Positions 43,185-55,531 of a DNA stretch of 64,000 nucleotides are shown piece after piece. A program made the translations under genes and the position numbers. The stretch is from Prionace glauca. Its lineage: Eukaryota; Chordata; Chondrichthyes; Carcharhiniformes; Carcharhinidae. The stretch spans positions 44,024,103 to 44,088,102 of the forward strand of contig CM075760.1 of assembly GCA_037974335.1 (NCBI GenBank), written 5' to 3'. Each line of letters starts with the position of its first letter. The first letter of the stretch is position 1. The notes beneath the pieces were generated by a model. It had not been told where the DNA came from. It did not search any database and saw only the letters and a program-made list of their open reading frames with translations.

Positions 43185-44699
43185 AGCAGGACTCTGGGAT
43201 TGAGACTAAGCCTTTCCCCCAGGCTCAGGAATTTGAATTTCAGCTCCCTCTCCCTCCTGAGTGCTTTACAGTGAGAGGGAGAGAGAGAGAGAGAGAGACT
43301 GAGATTGTTACAATCCGGATCCCACAAGGAATCTCACACTGCAGGAGGACACCCCCACCCTCAGAGCCTCTGTCTCTGTCCCCAACCCCCGTTCACTGAA
43401 CCCCCGACACGCCCCACCCCTTCTCCATTCACCCTGTTTCTCTCTGCTACCCCTACTCCTTCTTCCCCTCCATCTTTTTTACATTTAAATTGTGGGGCAT
43501 AGTCACAGTCCGAGAAATGTCGGGGGGGGGGGGGGGGGGGGGGGAAACACCGAGCATGAGTGCACAGCAAGATCCCACATATACACAGCCCGAACAGGGC
43601 CAGATACAAAGTAATATTGTCAGGATTGGGGTCAAGTGAGTGGGAAATAAGGGAATCAGACATCTTCCTCTCTCTCCCTCTCCACACAAGACCCCACCCC
43701 CAGATTCTGTATCTCTTCACACTCCCTCACCGCAACCCACACAAGCCTCACCTTTTGCTGTCTTTTCCTATTTTCCCCTCACTCTGCCCCGCCTTTTTCC
43801 CATGTCTCTTTCTCTCTCCATCTCTCTCCCCGCCTGTCTGTGTCTCTCTCCGCCCCTCTCCCCCACTCCCATCGAATATTGCAATGAAGTTGCATATATT
43901 AGATAAAAAATGTGGTGTTTGCCCAATATAAATATTGAAAAGAAATGCTGAGAAAACTAAAATAAATCATCCAGCATTGAGTCTTTCAAAAGCCTGTGTC
44001 TTTGGGATTTTAAACTGAAGAAAGCAGGCTGCAGAAGACAACTTTACAACATTTGTGTCCAAAGCAGCAGCCAGAATCCCAGCAGCAAAACAGGCTTTCA
44101 ATTGGACCAATGGTTTTAAAACTAACTCTCAAACACACACAACCAATAGACAGTTTCATTTTACAGACATTTAATTTACGCTTTGCCACCCAGCAAAGGG
44201 TTAACCTGTTTGTGACTAATTACAAAGCTGGGCTATTTTAACCCCAGGGTTTCAGGCTCCAGGCCCCCCCAGCCCACAATCTAACCAAAAATGGTTCATC
44301 CGAGAGCCGGGGGAAAGGACAGAGTCTGGAAACTCCCACCCCCCCAACCCCATCCCACCCCACCTCCCCCTCCTCCAGTCCCTGGAAAGAGCTGAACTCC
44401 CCTCTTTAACCTGGTAACAAGCTGTGTCCATCCCCTTAGGGAGAGACTTTCTAAAATCACCCTCCCAACATTGATTTATTTTTATCAATCAGTTACACCA
44501 TTGTGGGCTTCGTGAGACTTTTCTCCAGAGACTGGGAGCTGGGCACTGACTCCACACGAGAGACCACTCCCACCCTCTCCCCTCACCCTCCCCCAGATCC
44601 TGTGTCTCTTCCCACCCCCTCACTGTCACACCCCACAAACTTCACTTCTTGTTGTCTTTTGCTCATTCTCAGTGGGGAAGAGAGGGAAAAATGTCCTTA
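43185..44699. other. Pyrimidine-rich region with poly-G run
   Basis: Includes a GA repeat (43272-43300), 23 consecutive G (43522-43544), and two related C-rich blocks (about 43680-43800 and 44560-44680, each with CCCCAGAT(T/C)CTGT(A/G)TCTCTTC). No gene or clear promoter. Confidence 0.55.
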
Positions 44700-45099
44700 G
44701 AAACTAGAATTGTCTGTTCTGGATTTCTATCCTGTACTGACACTGATGACTTGTGTCAACTTGTTTTACAGGATATTGAAAGAGGAACCAGAGGCTGAAA
44801 TCTCAAACATCAAGTCTAGATCTGGCAGAGTCATATTCCTTGGGACCTGAATATCATCGGCCATTGAATCCGGAAGGAGATTTGAAAAGATTTCAAACAT
44901 CAGTGTGACTGGAAAAGCATCAACACACTGCCAAATTCAAGTGAGAGTTTTCCAGAGCACTGACTGAAGAGTTTTAACCAGTTAGACAGCCTGAATAAAT
45001 ATCACACCATTCACAGCGGGGAGAGACTATACGTGTTGTGTGTGTGGACGAGGCTTCAACTGATTGTCCACCCAAGGCAGAGGCAAGGACGCCTGCATC
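44700..45099 (+). other. Intron end, acceptor and leader of the 45-kb ZNF
   Basis: CAACTTGTTTTACAG|GATATTGAAAG, exon start 44772, nearly the same as 48040 of the next gene. The leader includes GACTGGAAAAGCATCAACAC and GAGTTTTAACCAGTTAGAC. Confidence 0.75.
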
Positions 45100-46110
<1,011 letters not shown>

Positions 46111-46235
46111 TATTCAGGGTTGTATTCTGCTGTTACTGTTTCAGCTCTCAATTACATCCAGGACTGCATTTTGTTCATTTTCATAGTTGGTCAATGGGGA
46201 GGATCAGAGTATTTCTGCTGGGCTGGCCGGTCTCA
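46111..46235 (+). other. ZNF 3' UTR with conserved element
   Basis: CAGGACTGCATTTTGTTCATT, then TCAATGGGGAGGATCAGAG and GGCTGGCCGGTCTCACAAC, as at 49.40-49.50 kb. Cut by the Penelope insertion. Confidence 0.6.
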
Positions 46236-46799
46236 CAACCATGGTATGGTACATTGGGGAGACCATGCAGACGCTACATCAACGGATGAATGAACACCGC
46301 TTGACAATCACCAGGCAAGACTGTTCTCTTCCTGTTGGGGAACACTTCAGCAGTCATGGACATTTGGCTTCTGGTCTTCGGGTTAGTGTTCTCCAAGTCA
46401 TCCTTCACGATGCACGATAACGCAGAGTTGCTGAGCAGAGACTGATAGCCAAGTTCCGCACACATGAGGATGGCCTCAACTGGGATCTTGGGTTCATGTC
46501 ACACTATCTGTAACCCCCATGACTTTCCTGGACTTGCAAAATCTCACAAACAGTCTGTCTGGAGACAATACACATCTTTTTAACTTGTGCTCATGCTCTC
46601 TCCACTTACATTGTACCTTTAAGCTGTAAAGTCTGGTGTTTCAATCACTATTCTGTGATTGAGTTTGTGTCTTTGTATGCTCTATTTGTGAAAAGATCTC
46701 CCAATCACCTGACGAAGGAGCAGCAAGCGAAAGCTAATGGTGTTTGCTACTAAATAAACCTGTTGGACATTAACCTGGTGTTGTAAGACTTCTTACTAT
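46236..46799 (+). mobile_element. Penelope-like element, GIY-YIG end, 3' UTR and tail
   Basis: Encodes VWYIGETMQTLHQRMNEHR (a GIY-YIG type nuclease segment) and AEQRLIAKFRTHEDGLNWDL, then the 3' UTR and a partly degenerate hammerhead-like site (46709-46732). The tail ends TTGTAAGACTTCTTACT. Fossil, 5' truncated. Confidence 0.85.
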
Positions 46800-47128
46800 T
46801 GGAATATTTGATGCCTTAGCTAAAAAAGATAAGTATCCCATATCCGTTCTTAACCACTTTATTAGTCTGGTCCTGCTGTCTTCAGGATCCGATGGGCATG
46901 CACCCCAAGATCCCTCTGGCCCTCTGTACTTCCTGGTGTCCTATTGTTCATTGTGTATTCCCTGCCCTGTAGTTCTTCCAAAATGCATCACTTCAGACAT
47001 TTCGGGGTTAAATGTCCATCTAACCAGCCAGTCATACCGTCCTGTAATCCAAGGCTTTCCTCTTCACTATTGACCACAACACCAATTTTTCTATCATCAG
47101 CAAACTTACTGATCGAACCCCCACATTC
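46800..47128 (-). mobile_element. CR1 RT fragment
   Basis: Reads in reverse as decayed CR1 RT (SVSKFADDRKIGVVVN and KCLK). The FADD box is altered to FADDRK. Truncated on both sides. Confidence 0.7.
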
Positions 47129-47129
47129 A

Positions 47130-47520
47130 TGTCCACAGGAAGCTCCGCGCGGACACTGATACAAGACTCTGATTGGCTGGAGGACCAGCGCCATGCGGTC
47201 CTCCACGCGTTGCTATTGGTCAATCTCCCGCATGAGGACAATGAGGAGACGGAACCCGAACCAACGTGGCGGTGGGCGGGGGCCGCACTGCGCACTGAAC
47301 CGCCAGCCGCACTGAGCTGGTGTCCAATCCGCTGTGTTTTGCTTCGATGACCTTTGCTCGACCGGGGGGCGGGGGAGAGTTAGGAGGGCGGGGCTCCTGG
47401 GTTCGTGTGCCCGGGCGTGCGCACTGAAATCCTAGGACGTCACCGCGGAGTGATTCCTTTTGGCTGATTCAGGCAGTGCTCGATTGTGACGTCACAATAC
47501 GGAAGTTGGCCAATGAGCTT
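47130..47520. promoter_or_regulatory. CpG-rich promoter block P5 of the 48-kb gene
   Basis: ATTGG (47172-47176), GGAGGACC, GGTCCTCC (47197-47204), ATTGG (47215-47219), GC boxes near 47370-47395, CRE TGACGTCA (47487-47494), ETS GGAAGT (47501-47506) and CCAAT (47510-47514). Homologous to P3 and P6. Confidence 0.78.
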
Positions 47521-48039
47521 TAGAACACACTTCCTCCTCTGGGCAACATCTGGGAGGAAATCAATGGTCTCCCCCTTTCCATTTCTATTCTCATTCTGGG
47601 GGAAACTGGGGACCTGCAGGAACTGAAGGGTAAGGAAGCGACTCCAGTCTGTATATTCCACACATTTTTAATCCAGTCATATCTGTCTGGCAGCCTGCTT
47701 GGAGATTTTCAGCTAGTGACGTTTGCTACCAAATAAACCTTTGGACTTTAACCTGGTGTTGTAAGACTTCTTACTGTGTTAACCCCAGTCCTACACCGAC
47801 ATCTCCACATCCAGGACAGGAGTCAGTGACAGTCAATCAGCCTCAATCATCAACTTCAGGAGAATTGGGAGGGTGAATATTAGATACAGCAGAGTTAGAA
47901 TGGAGGGAGAGTGTGTGGGATGGAGATTTGCAGCTTTTGGGGAATGAGAGAGAAAGAATGTTCCATAGAAACTAGAATTGTCTGTTCTGAATTTCGATCC
48001 TGTACTGACACTGATGACTTGTGTCAACTTGTTTTACAG
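47521..48039 (+). other. Exon 1 / intron 1 of the 48-kb ZNF
   Basis: A candidate donor is CTGAAGG|GTAAGG near 47630; paralogues at 37.4 and 58.0 kb have GAAAGG there. A Penelope tail (47718-47812) is inserted. Ends with acceptor GTTTTACAG (AG 48038-48039). Confidence 0.6.
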
Positions 48040-48367
48040 GATATTGAAAGAGGAATCACAGGCTGAAATTTCAAATATCAGGTCTAGATCTGGCAGTCAT
48101 GTTGCTTGGAAGCTGAATATCATCAACCATTGAATCTGGAAGGAGATTTGAAAAGATTTCAAACACCCGTTTGACTGGAAAAGCACCAACACACTTCCAC
48201 ATTCAAGTGAGAGTGTTCCAGTGCACTGACTGAAGAGTTTTAACCAGTTACACAGCCTGAATAAATATCACACCATTCACAGCAGGGAGAGACTGTACAT
48301 GTATTGTGTGTGTGGACGAGTCTTCAACTGATTGTCCACCCAAGGCAGAGGCAAGGACGCCTGCACC

Positions 48368-49270
48368 ATGGAGAAACCATGGAAATGTGCAGACTGTGGA
48401 AAGAGATACAGATTCCCATCTCTGCTGGATGCTCATCGGCGCAGTCACACTGGGGAGAGGCCATTCATCTGCTCTCAGTGTGGGGAGGGATTCATTCGAC
48501 TCCCCCACCTGGAGTCACACAAGCGAGTTCACACTGGGGAGAGACCATTCACCTGCTCTCAGTGTGGAAAAGGATTCACTGTGTTATCCACTTTGCAGAG
48601 ACACCAGCGAATTCACACTGGGGAGAGGCCATTCACCTGCTCTCAGTGTGGGAAGGGATTCAACCAGTTATCCAATCTGCGGACACACCAGCGAGTTCAC
48701 ACTGGGGAGAGGCCATTCACCTGCTCTCAGTGTGAGAAGGGATTCACTCGGTTATCCGACCTGCAGGCACATCAGCGCATTCACACTGGGGAGAGGCCGT
48801 TCACTTGCTCTCAGTGTGGGAAGAGATTCACTGTGTCATCCACCTTGCAGAGGCACAAACAAATTCACACTGGGGAGAGGCCATTCATCTGCTCTCAGTG
48901 TGGGAAGGGATTCATTCAATTGTCCAGCCTGCTGACACACCAGCGAGTTCATACTGGGGAGAGGCTGTTCATCTGCTCTCAGTGTGGGAAGGGATTCACT
49001 CAATTCTCCAGCCTGCAGACACACCAGCGTGTTCATACTGGGGAGAGACCGTTCACCTGCTCTCAGTGTGGGAAGGGATTCACTCGACAATTCCACCTGC
49101 GGACACACCAGCGAGTTCACACTGGGGAGAAGCCGTTTACCTGCTCTCAGTGTGGGAAGGGTTTCAGTCAGTTATCCAACCTGCAGAGACACCAGCGAGT
49201 TCACATGGGGAGAAGCTGTTTACCTGCTGTCAGTGTGGGAAGGAATTCACTCAGTTATCCCACCTGCTGA
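48368..49270 (+). CDS. 10-finger C2H2 protein, 300 aa, frameshifted C-terminus
   Basis: The ATG at 48368-48370 gives [18 protein letters not shown]. Ten canonical fingers (TCSQCGKGF type) follow. One base is missing near 49204 (CACATGGGG for CACACTGGGG), so the frame leaves the array and ends at 49270 after about 20 unrelated residues. The true frame continues with an 11th finger and meets TGA at 49279-49281, again at the linker Arg codon. The promoter, intron and acceptor are present, so a 10-finger protein is plausible. Paralogue of the inverted gene at 36 kb. Confidence 0.9.
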   Translation: MEKPWKCADCGKRYRFPSLLDAHRRSHTGERPFICSQCGEGFIRLPHLESHKRVHTGERPFTCSQCGKGFTVLSTLQRHQRIHTGERPFTCSQCGKGFNQLSNLRTHQRVHTGERPFTCSQCEKGFTRLSDLQAHQRIHTGERPFTCSQCGKRFTVSSTLQRHKQIHTGERPFICSQCGKGFIQLSSLLTHQRVHTGERLFICSQCGKGFTQFSSLQTHQRVHTGERPFTCSQCGKGFTRQFHLRTHQRVHTGEKPFTCSQCGKGFSQLSNLQRHQRVHMGRSCLPAVSVGRNSLSYPTC

Positions 49271-49504
49271 GACATCAGTGAGGTTACACTGGGGAGAAAC
49301 CTGCTCAGTGTATAAAAAGGGTTCAGAATTTTATCACAGCTGCTGAGGCACCAACAAGTTCATAGAGATTGGATTCTGCTGTTATTGTTTCTGCTCTGAA
49401 CTAAGTCCAGGACTGCATTTTGTTCATTCTCACTGTAAGTCAATGGGGAGGGTCAGAGGGTTTCTTTCTGCTGGACTGGCCGGTCTCACGACTTTGCCTC
49501 CAGT
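49271..49504 (+). other. ZNF 3' region with conserved element
   Basis: Remnant finger text, then CAGGACTGCATTTTGTTCATT and GGACTGGCCGGTCTCACGAC, then TTTGCCTCCAGTGGGCTGATG. Confidence 0.6.
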
Positions 49505-49559
49505 GGGCTGATGCTCTTTGAGTCTTTTTGCGAATACCTGGTTTTAAATTTCACAAGGA

Positions 49560-49890
49560 TCACAGAGTGACAGGGTGTTAGGAAGTTTAGAGATATTCAG
49601 TCAATAATCCAGTTTCCTTTGTAATTGTTTAGTGTCTCCATTTCCTCCACCCTCGTAGGCAGTGAGTTCCAGGTCATTACCATTCGCTGCATCAAAATAT
49701 TCTTCCTCACATTCCTCCCCCTACATCTCTGACCCAAAACTTTAAATCTGTGTCCCCCCTCATCCTTGTCCCATCAGCGAATGGGAACAACTTTTCTTTG
49801 TCCACCTTATCTAAACTTGTCAGAATCTTGTCGACCTCTATCAAATCTCCCCTCAACCTCCTTTGCTCCAAGGGGAACAACCCCAGCCTG
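49560..49890 (-). mobile_element. CR1-D fragment
   Basis: Minus strand: LFPLEQRRLRGDLIEVDKILTSLDKVD then FPFADGTRMRGDTDL. Orthologous in position to the CR1-D at 33746-35045 in the inverted duplicate, so the insertion predates that duplication. Confidence 0.8.
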
Positions 49891-50650
49891 ACATCGACAA
49901 TAAAGAACAAACTAACAGAATATTAATACCTGAAATCAAATGGGAATGTTTAATTTCTGTTTTAAAGATATTGTGAATATATTATTCTGGATGATAATTG
50001 GGATAACTCAGCTTGGGTGTGGTTGAATGGAATATATCAATCTGTTAACCACCTCCAGTGAGTGAAAATCTGGAATGTGGAGCTGGAAATCACTCCCTAA
50101 CAGCACTGTGGGTGTATTTACAGGCATTGTAGCAGTTCAGGAAGGCAGTGTTGGGGTTGACCATGGCCGAGGCAGCTACATACAGACACATATTCTGTTA
50201 TAATGGAAGGTGTGCAGATTGAATGTGAGGCATTATGGGACTGGACTATCTTGACCACATTCCTGTGACAGCTCAGTTTCTGCAATTACCGACCATTAAA
50301 GCTGCTTAGCAGGGCCCTGACAGCGGACCTGGTGAGAATATTTACTGGGAATGAGTTGGAATTAAACTTATCCCAGGACCGGCTGGTGTTCAGCGGTTGA
50401 GATACCTGAATCTGTAAAAAGGGGGGTTTGACCAATCAACAAACAGTGGTAGGTAGTTGGATAAGAAATTAAGAAGCATTCTCAGGCATTGTTTAAATTA
50501 ATTTATCCTAAATTTGTGCTCAGAAACTGTGACTGATTTGTGACCCGATAGTCAGTGAAGTGACAGTATATTCCAAGTAGCACTGGACTGAAAAGCAGAC
50601 CCTCTGAGAGTAGATCCGAATCGTTATTATCTTACCCCATCATGGCCAGT
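49891..50650. other. Segment duplicated (inverted) at 33.15-33.72 kb
   Basis: Non-coding flank shared with the 36-kb ZNF unit (for example CTCAGCTTGGGTGTGGTTGA). No gene. Confidence 0.6.
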
Positions 50651-52403
50651 GAAAAATCAGAGCTCGAGTGAGTACCGGACAGCTCTCTTACCTGCCATTT
50701 GGAAACTAAGAACACAAAACCTATTGATAAAATGGTTCGAGAATAGAGCCATTTCAAGTCTGGATGACACTTCATAAGAGCTCTGATAAAGGGTCATCCA
50801 GACTCGAGACATTGATTCTATTCTTTCTCCACAGATGCTGTCAGACCTGCAGAGATTTTCCAGCATCCGCAGTATTTCACTTTTATGATAAAATGAGATT
50901 TGGAATCCCCACAACCCTCCCCCAAAACAGAGGGAGTGGTGGGAGAGGAAAATAAGGATAAGGTTGAAGAAGTCTGGCTTCTGATTCTCCGAGCCCATCT
51001 AGAATTAACAAAATGAGTGAATCAGTTTATAAAGCACAGAAGTTACCCATCCCTAACAATAACTGATCAAATTACAATAATTAGGTTGAAGAATGTCACA
51101 AAAAATGAATGGATGAAGTTTAAAATCAAGTTTGTTTTGTTAGAAAAGTTTTTTTTAAAATCATGTAAAGTGCCATAATTGCGTGCCAAGTTTTTTCTGC
51201 TCACTCCCCACCCCTTTAGGCTCTGTAGAAAAGTTAACCCTTTCAGCACTCAGTTGATTTGTTTTTAAATCACTCGGAAACTCATGTCTATTTTAATATA
51301 TAATTGTGGATTTATTCAAACCAGTTAAATCTGAAAATTTTAAATGTAGCCTGGAGGAATTTGGAATAACTGAGAATTTTCTCGTTGTCACCTCAACCCC
51401 AGATAAAGAACAAAAATTTTCCAGGTGGTAATGGTAACTCAATAAACTGTTTGTTGATTGAATCAGGTTTGAGTGTTGAATGATTCTTCTGAGTTCATTG
51501 CCCCCAACACACTGGGTACATTACCACTGGAGAGCAGGTATTGCCAAAACCTTCAGACAATACAAAGACTCACGAAAACCAGTGTCCCAGTTTAAAGACT
51601 TATCTTTTACTTGACCAATGCTCGAAGGGAAACATTATTGGACAGTGTAATACCTCTCTAGAAGAGAAGCATCCTGATCTCTGCAAATAACTCTGACATA
51701 AAAGCTTTCGATAGATCAATTATACATTCTTCATGTCAAATTCTCCCACCTTTCATTAGGTACGAACCAATCATTTTTAACACAAAAAAAATGTTAATTA
51801 CACATGTCATATACTTTAGCCAATTGTATTTTATCCTCTGACACAATGGGATTTGACTTGTCCATAGAATCCAGACACTTCCTCCCCCTATTGCTGACAT
51901 CCTCCCCCTATTGCTTAGTAACCCCAGATGCTTAGCTCTAAAGATCAAAATTACTGTTCCCACCGGCTCTTACTCTGCCACTGGCCAACCAGACAAATGT
52001 AAATTTTCATGTCTGAGAAGGCATTGTCTTATCTGGACAGTGTGAATGGATCCTGTTAATGAAGCTGCCTTGAAAACCTTTCTATTAGAAACTTCACTGG
52101 CAAATGTTGGCAAATTCTGTGGCTTCATTCTTCTGAAGAAATGTAGCCTGTCTGTAGGTGTCCCTGTACCATCATGCCTTGCAGCAGCCTGCCTTTGGCT
52201 AAAGGTTACAACTGCTTTTAAAATACAGCTAACATCCATTTTAAAATCAGAATTATTTGTTTAAATCTCTGAATGACAAACAAATTAGAATTACTTGATT
52301 AAATCTCTTACTGCAGTCGCATATGTAGACTGTTCCCTTGTTAGCTTCTAAATCATTAACTCAATGCTGGGAGTGTCTGAAATGCCTAATGGTTTAAAAT
52401 TTC
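50651..52403. other. AT-rich intergenic stretch
   Basis: One short interspersed repeat (about 50815-50885: CCACAGATGCTGTCAGACC). Otherwise no gene, no clear terminal repeats and no promoter that I can support. Confidence 0.45.
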
Positions 52404-52910
52404 TCAAACTTTAGGAATTTTCTCCAACAGCTTGCCATTGTGGAGTTCGGAGTACAGCACTTGTTGTGGGAGTCTTGTGTGGGGCATGAGGACAATGTGG
52501 CCAGCCCATCGCAGCTGGTCTAGTGTGATCAGTGCCTCACTACTGGGGATATTGGTCCAGGAGAGGACACTCACATTGCTATGCCTATCCTGCCAGTGGA
52601 TTTGCAGGATTTTGTGGAGGAAACTTTGGTGACATCTCTCCAGGGATTTGAGGTGTCTGCTGTTTCTGATAGATACAGGAGGGCGGGGACCACAGCTGCT
52701 CTGTAGATCATGAACTTGGTGCTGCATTTGAGGTCTCGGGCATTGAACACTCTGTTCCTCGTGTGTCTGAAGCCTGCACTGGCGCATTGGAGTTGCTTCT
52801 GGATTTCATCGTCGATGTCTGCCTGTGCCAACAGGAGGCTCCCAAAGAGGGAAATGATCCACATTGTCCAGGGGCTCAACATGGATTTTGATGGTCAGGA
52901 GGGGGAGTAG
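52404..52910 (-). mobile_element. Non-CR1 LINE, RT C-terminal region
   Basis: Reads LKSLERCHQSFLHKILQIH, WQDRHSNVSVLSWTNIPS, LRWAGHIVLMP and DLKCSTKFMIYRAAVVPALLY, the typical end of an endonuclease-reverse transcriptase of another clade. Two overlapping frames, so broken. Confidence 0.75.
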
Positions 52911-52952
52911 GAGTGGGCTGGGAGAGAACCTTTGTTTCCCGGATGTTTAGTT

Positions 52953-53040
52953 TGTAGATAAGTTTAAGCTTGTTTATTGGTGTCACAAGTAGGCTTACAT
53001 TAATGCTACAATCGAGTTACATTGAAAATCACCGAGATCA
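52953..53040 (+). repeat. Short interspersed repeat
   Basis: GTCACAAGTAGGCTTACATT as at 4921-4990. Unclassified. Confidence 0.5.
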
Positions 53041-53069
53041 ACCTCTGAGTGTGCGCACAGACACACTCA

Positions 53070-53412
53070 GATTGTGACTGGAGCCCAATCCCTCACTCAA
53101 ACTAGCCTCCCACTCATTGACTCTGTCTGCACTTCCCACTGCCTCGGAAAAGCAGCCATCATAATTAAGGACCCCATACACAGTGGACATTCTCTTTTCC
53201 ACCTTCTTCCATTGGAAGAGATACAAAAGTGTCTCAAAAACAGCTTCTTGCAAGCTGCCAGACTATTGAGTGGACCTAACACATACACCTCTGTAACATT
53301 CTGCATTCTCTCCTTTCCTTCCCTTTGTACAGTGTGCTCTGTCTGTATACTGTAAGAAACAATACTTTTCACTGTACACTAATACATGTGGCAATAATAA
53401 ATCAAATCAAAT
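53070..53412 (+). mobile_element. LINE 3' end (L2/Rex-like)
   Basis: Encodes KAAIIIKDPIHSGHSLFHLL and NSFLQAARLLSG, the usual RT C-terminal end, then a UTR ending AATAATAAATCAAATCAAAT. Clade assignment is tentative. Confidence 0.6.
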
Positions 53413-53418
53413 AGGCAT

Positions 53419-53760
53419 TTTTAAAATTCATTTGTGGGACATGGGTATCGCTGGCTGGCCAGCATTTATTGCCCATCCCTAGTTGCCTGAGGGCATTTGA
53501 GAGTTAACCACATCACTGTGGCTCCAGAGTCACACGCAGGTCAGACCAGGAAAGTACTGCAGATTCCCTTCTCTAAGAGACATTAGCGAATCAAATGGGT
53601 TTTTCTGACAATTGACAATGGTTTCATGGTCATCAGTAGGTTCTTAATTTTTTTTTATTGAATTCAAGTTCCACCATGGGCCGTGGATTCAAACCCGGGT
53701 CTCCAGAACATTAGCTGAGTTTTTGGATTAATAGTCTAGTGATAATACCATAGGCCATCA
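53419..53760 (-). mobile_element. SINE-C, full length, minus strand
   Basis: From TTTTTAAAATTCATTTGTGG through GCCAGCATTTATTGCCCATC to the tRNA-like head (B box in reverse GGATTCAAACCCGGG). Confidence 0.85.
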
Positions 53761-53775
53761 CTCCCCCCCCCCCCC

Positions 53776-54020
53776 GCCACTGCCAGAGTCTGCGTACTGC
53801 AGCCCGATGACTCAGATTGGGCTGGTCTTGGTTCTGGCCTGGAGGGGTGGGACATTGAAAGCTTCCCACTGGTCCAGTAGATGAGCTTGACTCCAGCGGG
53901 AAGCTTCATGGTGCTGGGGTGGAGTGTTGCTGCGGGGAAGGTGGGGATGAAGGTTGGCGCGATAATGCAGCCCTGTTTGATCCCAGTTTGCACTCGTACT
54001 GATTCTCTCGCTGTAGTAAG
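53776..54020 (-). mobile_element. Non-CR1 LINE, RT core fragment
   Basis: Reads ESVRVQTGIKQGCIIAPTF and KLPAGVKLIYWTSGKL, matching the RT of the element at 52404-52910, from which it is separated by insertions. Confidence 0.7.
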
Positions 54021-54527
54021 GATGTGATTGCGCTGGAGGGGGTTCACAGGAGGTTCACCAGGATGTTGCCTGTGATGGAGCAGCTGAGCTATAAGGAGAG
54101 ACTCGATCGGCTTGGATTGTTTTCTTTAGAGCAGAGAAGGCTGAGGGGGGAAATGATTGAGGTGTATAAGATTATGAGGGGTACGGGTGGGGTGGATAGG
54201 AAGCAGCTGTTCCCTGTTGTTGAAGGGTCAGTAACAAGGTGGCATCATTTTAAGGTGAGGGGCAGGAGGTTTTGGGGGATTTGAGGAAAAATGTTTTCAC
54301 CCAGAGGGTGGTGGGAATCTGGAATTCACTGTCTGGGAGGGTAGTAGAGACAGGAAACCTCACAACCTTTAAAAAGCACATGGATGAGCACTTAAGAGTT
54401 TGAACTGTCAAAACATTCATCAGCGAAGTACTAGAAAATGGATTAGTGTAAATTTAATATAGTTCTGTCAGTGCAGACTTGATGGGCTGAAAGACCTCTT
54501 CTGTACTGTATGACTCTCTGCCTTGTG
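54010..54527 (+). mobile_element. CR1-D 3' end, abutting a ZNF stop
   Basis: Reads IALEGVHRRFTRMLPVMEQL, then LRGEMIEVYKIMRG, then the UTR and tail GATGGGCTGAAAGACCTCTT. The tail meets the last finger of the minus-strand ZNF. Confidence 0.85.
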
Positions 54528-55531
54528 AACTCGCTGGTGTTTCTGCAGTCGGGATGACTGAGTGAATCCCGTCCCACACACGATGCAGGTGAACGGTCTC
54601 TCCCCCATGTGAACTCGCTGGTGTTTCTGCAGTCGGGATGACTGAGTGAATCCTGTCCCACACACGGTGCAGGTGAACGGTCTCTCCCCAGTGTGAACTC
54701 GCTGGTGTGTCCGCAGGGCAGATGATGATCTGAATCTCTTTGTGCAGTGAGAGCAACTGAACGGTCTCTCCTCAGTATGAACGCGCTGGTGGGACATCAT
54801 TAGCTGAGTGCTTTTGAAATCCCTCCCACAGTCGGTGCATTTAAAGGGTCTCTCCTGGGTGTGAATGACATTGTGCCTCTGCAAGTAGGGCAACTGACTG
54901 AAACCTTTCCCACACACAGAGCAAGTGAACGGCCTCTCCCCAGTGTGAACTAACTGGTGTCTCCGCAGACCTGATGCCACACTGAATCCTTTCCCACACT
55001 CAGAGCAAGTGAACGGCCTCTCCCCAGTGTGAACTCGCTGATGGCTCTGCAAATCAATTAACTGAGTGAACCCCTTCCCACACACAGAGCAGATGAAAGG
55101 TCTCTCCCCAGTGTGAAATCGATGGTGTCTCTGCAGACTGGATAACCGAGTGAATCCCTTCCCACACACAGAGCAAGTAAATGGCCTCTCCCCAGCGACC
55201 TCCTCGCTGGTGTCTCTGCAGACTGGATAACCGAGTGAATCCCTTCCCACACTCAGAGCAAGTAAATGGCCTCTCCCCAGCGACCTCCTCGCTGGTGTCT
55301 CTGCAGACTGGATAACCAAGTGAATCCCTTCCCACACTCAGAGCAAGTAAATGGCCTCTCCCCACTGTGAACTCGCTGGTGTCTCTGTAAATCAATTATC
55401 TGAGTGTATCCCTTCCCACACACAGAGCAGGTGAACGGTCTCGCCCCAGAGTGACTGCGCCGATGAATTTCCAGCTGAGATGGAAAACTGAATCCTCTCC
55501 CACAGTCCTCACATTTCCACGGGTTTTCCAT
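54468..55531 (-). CDS. 12-finger C2H2 gene split by two +1 shifts
   Basis: The ATG at 55529-55531 gives [18 protein letters not shown]. Fingers 1-3 lie in one frame, finger 4 in a second and fingers 5-12 in a third. In fingers 3 and 4 the linker TTCACAC is replaced by an 8-nt GAGGTCGC-type string, making each an 85-nt unit (plus-strand marks at 55193 and 55278, 85 apart). From the normal ATG the protein would end soon after finger 3 ([14 protein letters not shown]). The last codons, [18 protein letters not shown], come from the inverted CR1 tail. The leader and acceptor (about 55892) and exon 1 donor (56910/56909) are present. Probably a pseudogene or a truncated 3-finger product. Confidence 0.82.

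Noticed and set aside
48332-49270. CRISPR array or satellite because of regular 84-bp repeats
   Set aside because: The period is that of C2H2 fingers with Cys and His in place; repeats and spacers do not fit CRISPR, and the genome is vertebrate.
51480-52260. Possible long terminal repeat or lost gene
   Set aside because: No terminal dinucleotides, target duplication, second copy or coding motif could be shown by eye.
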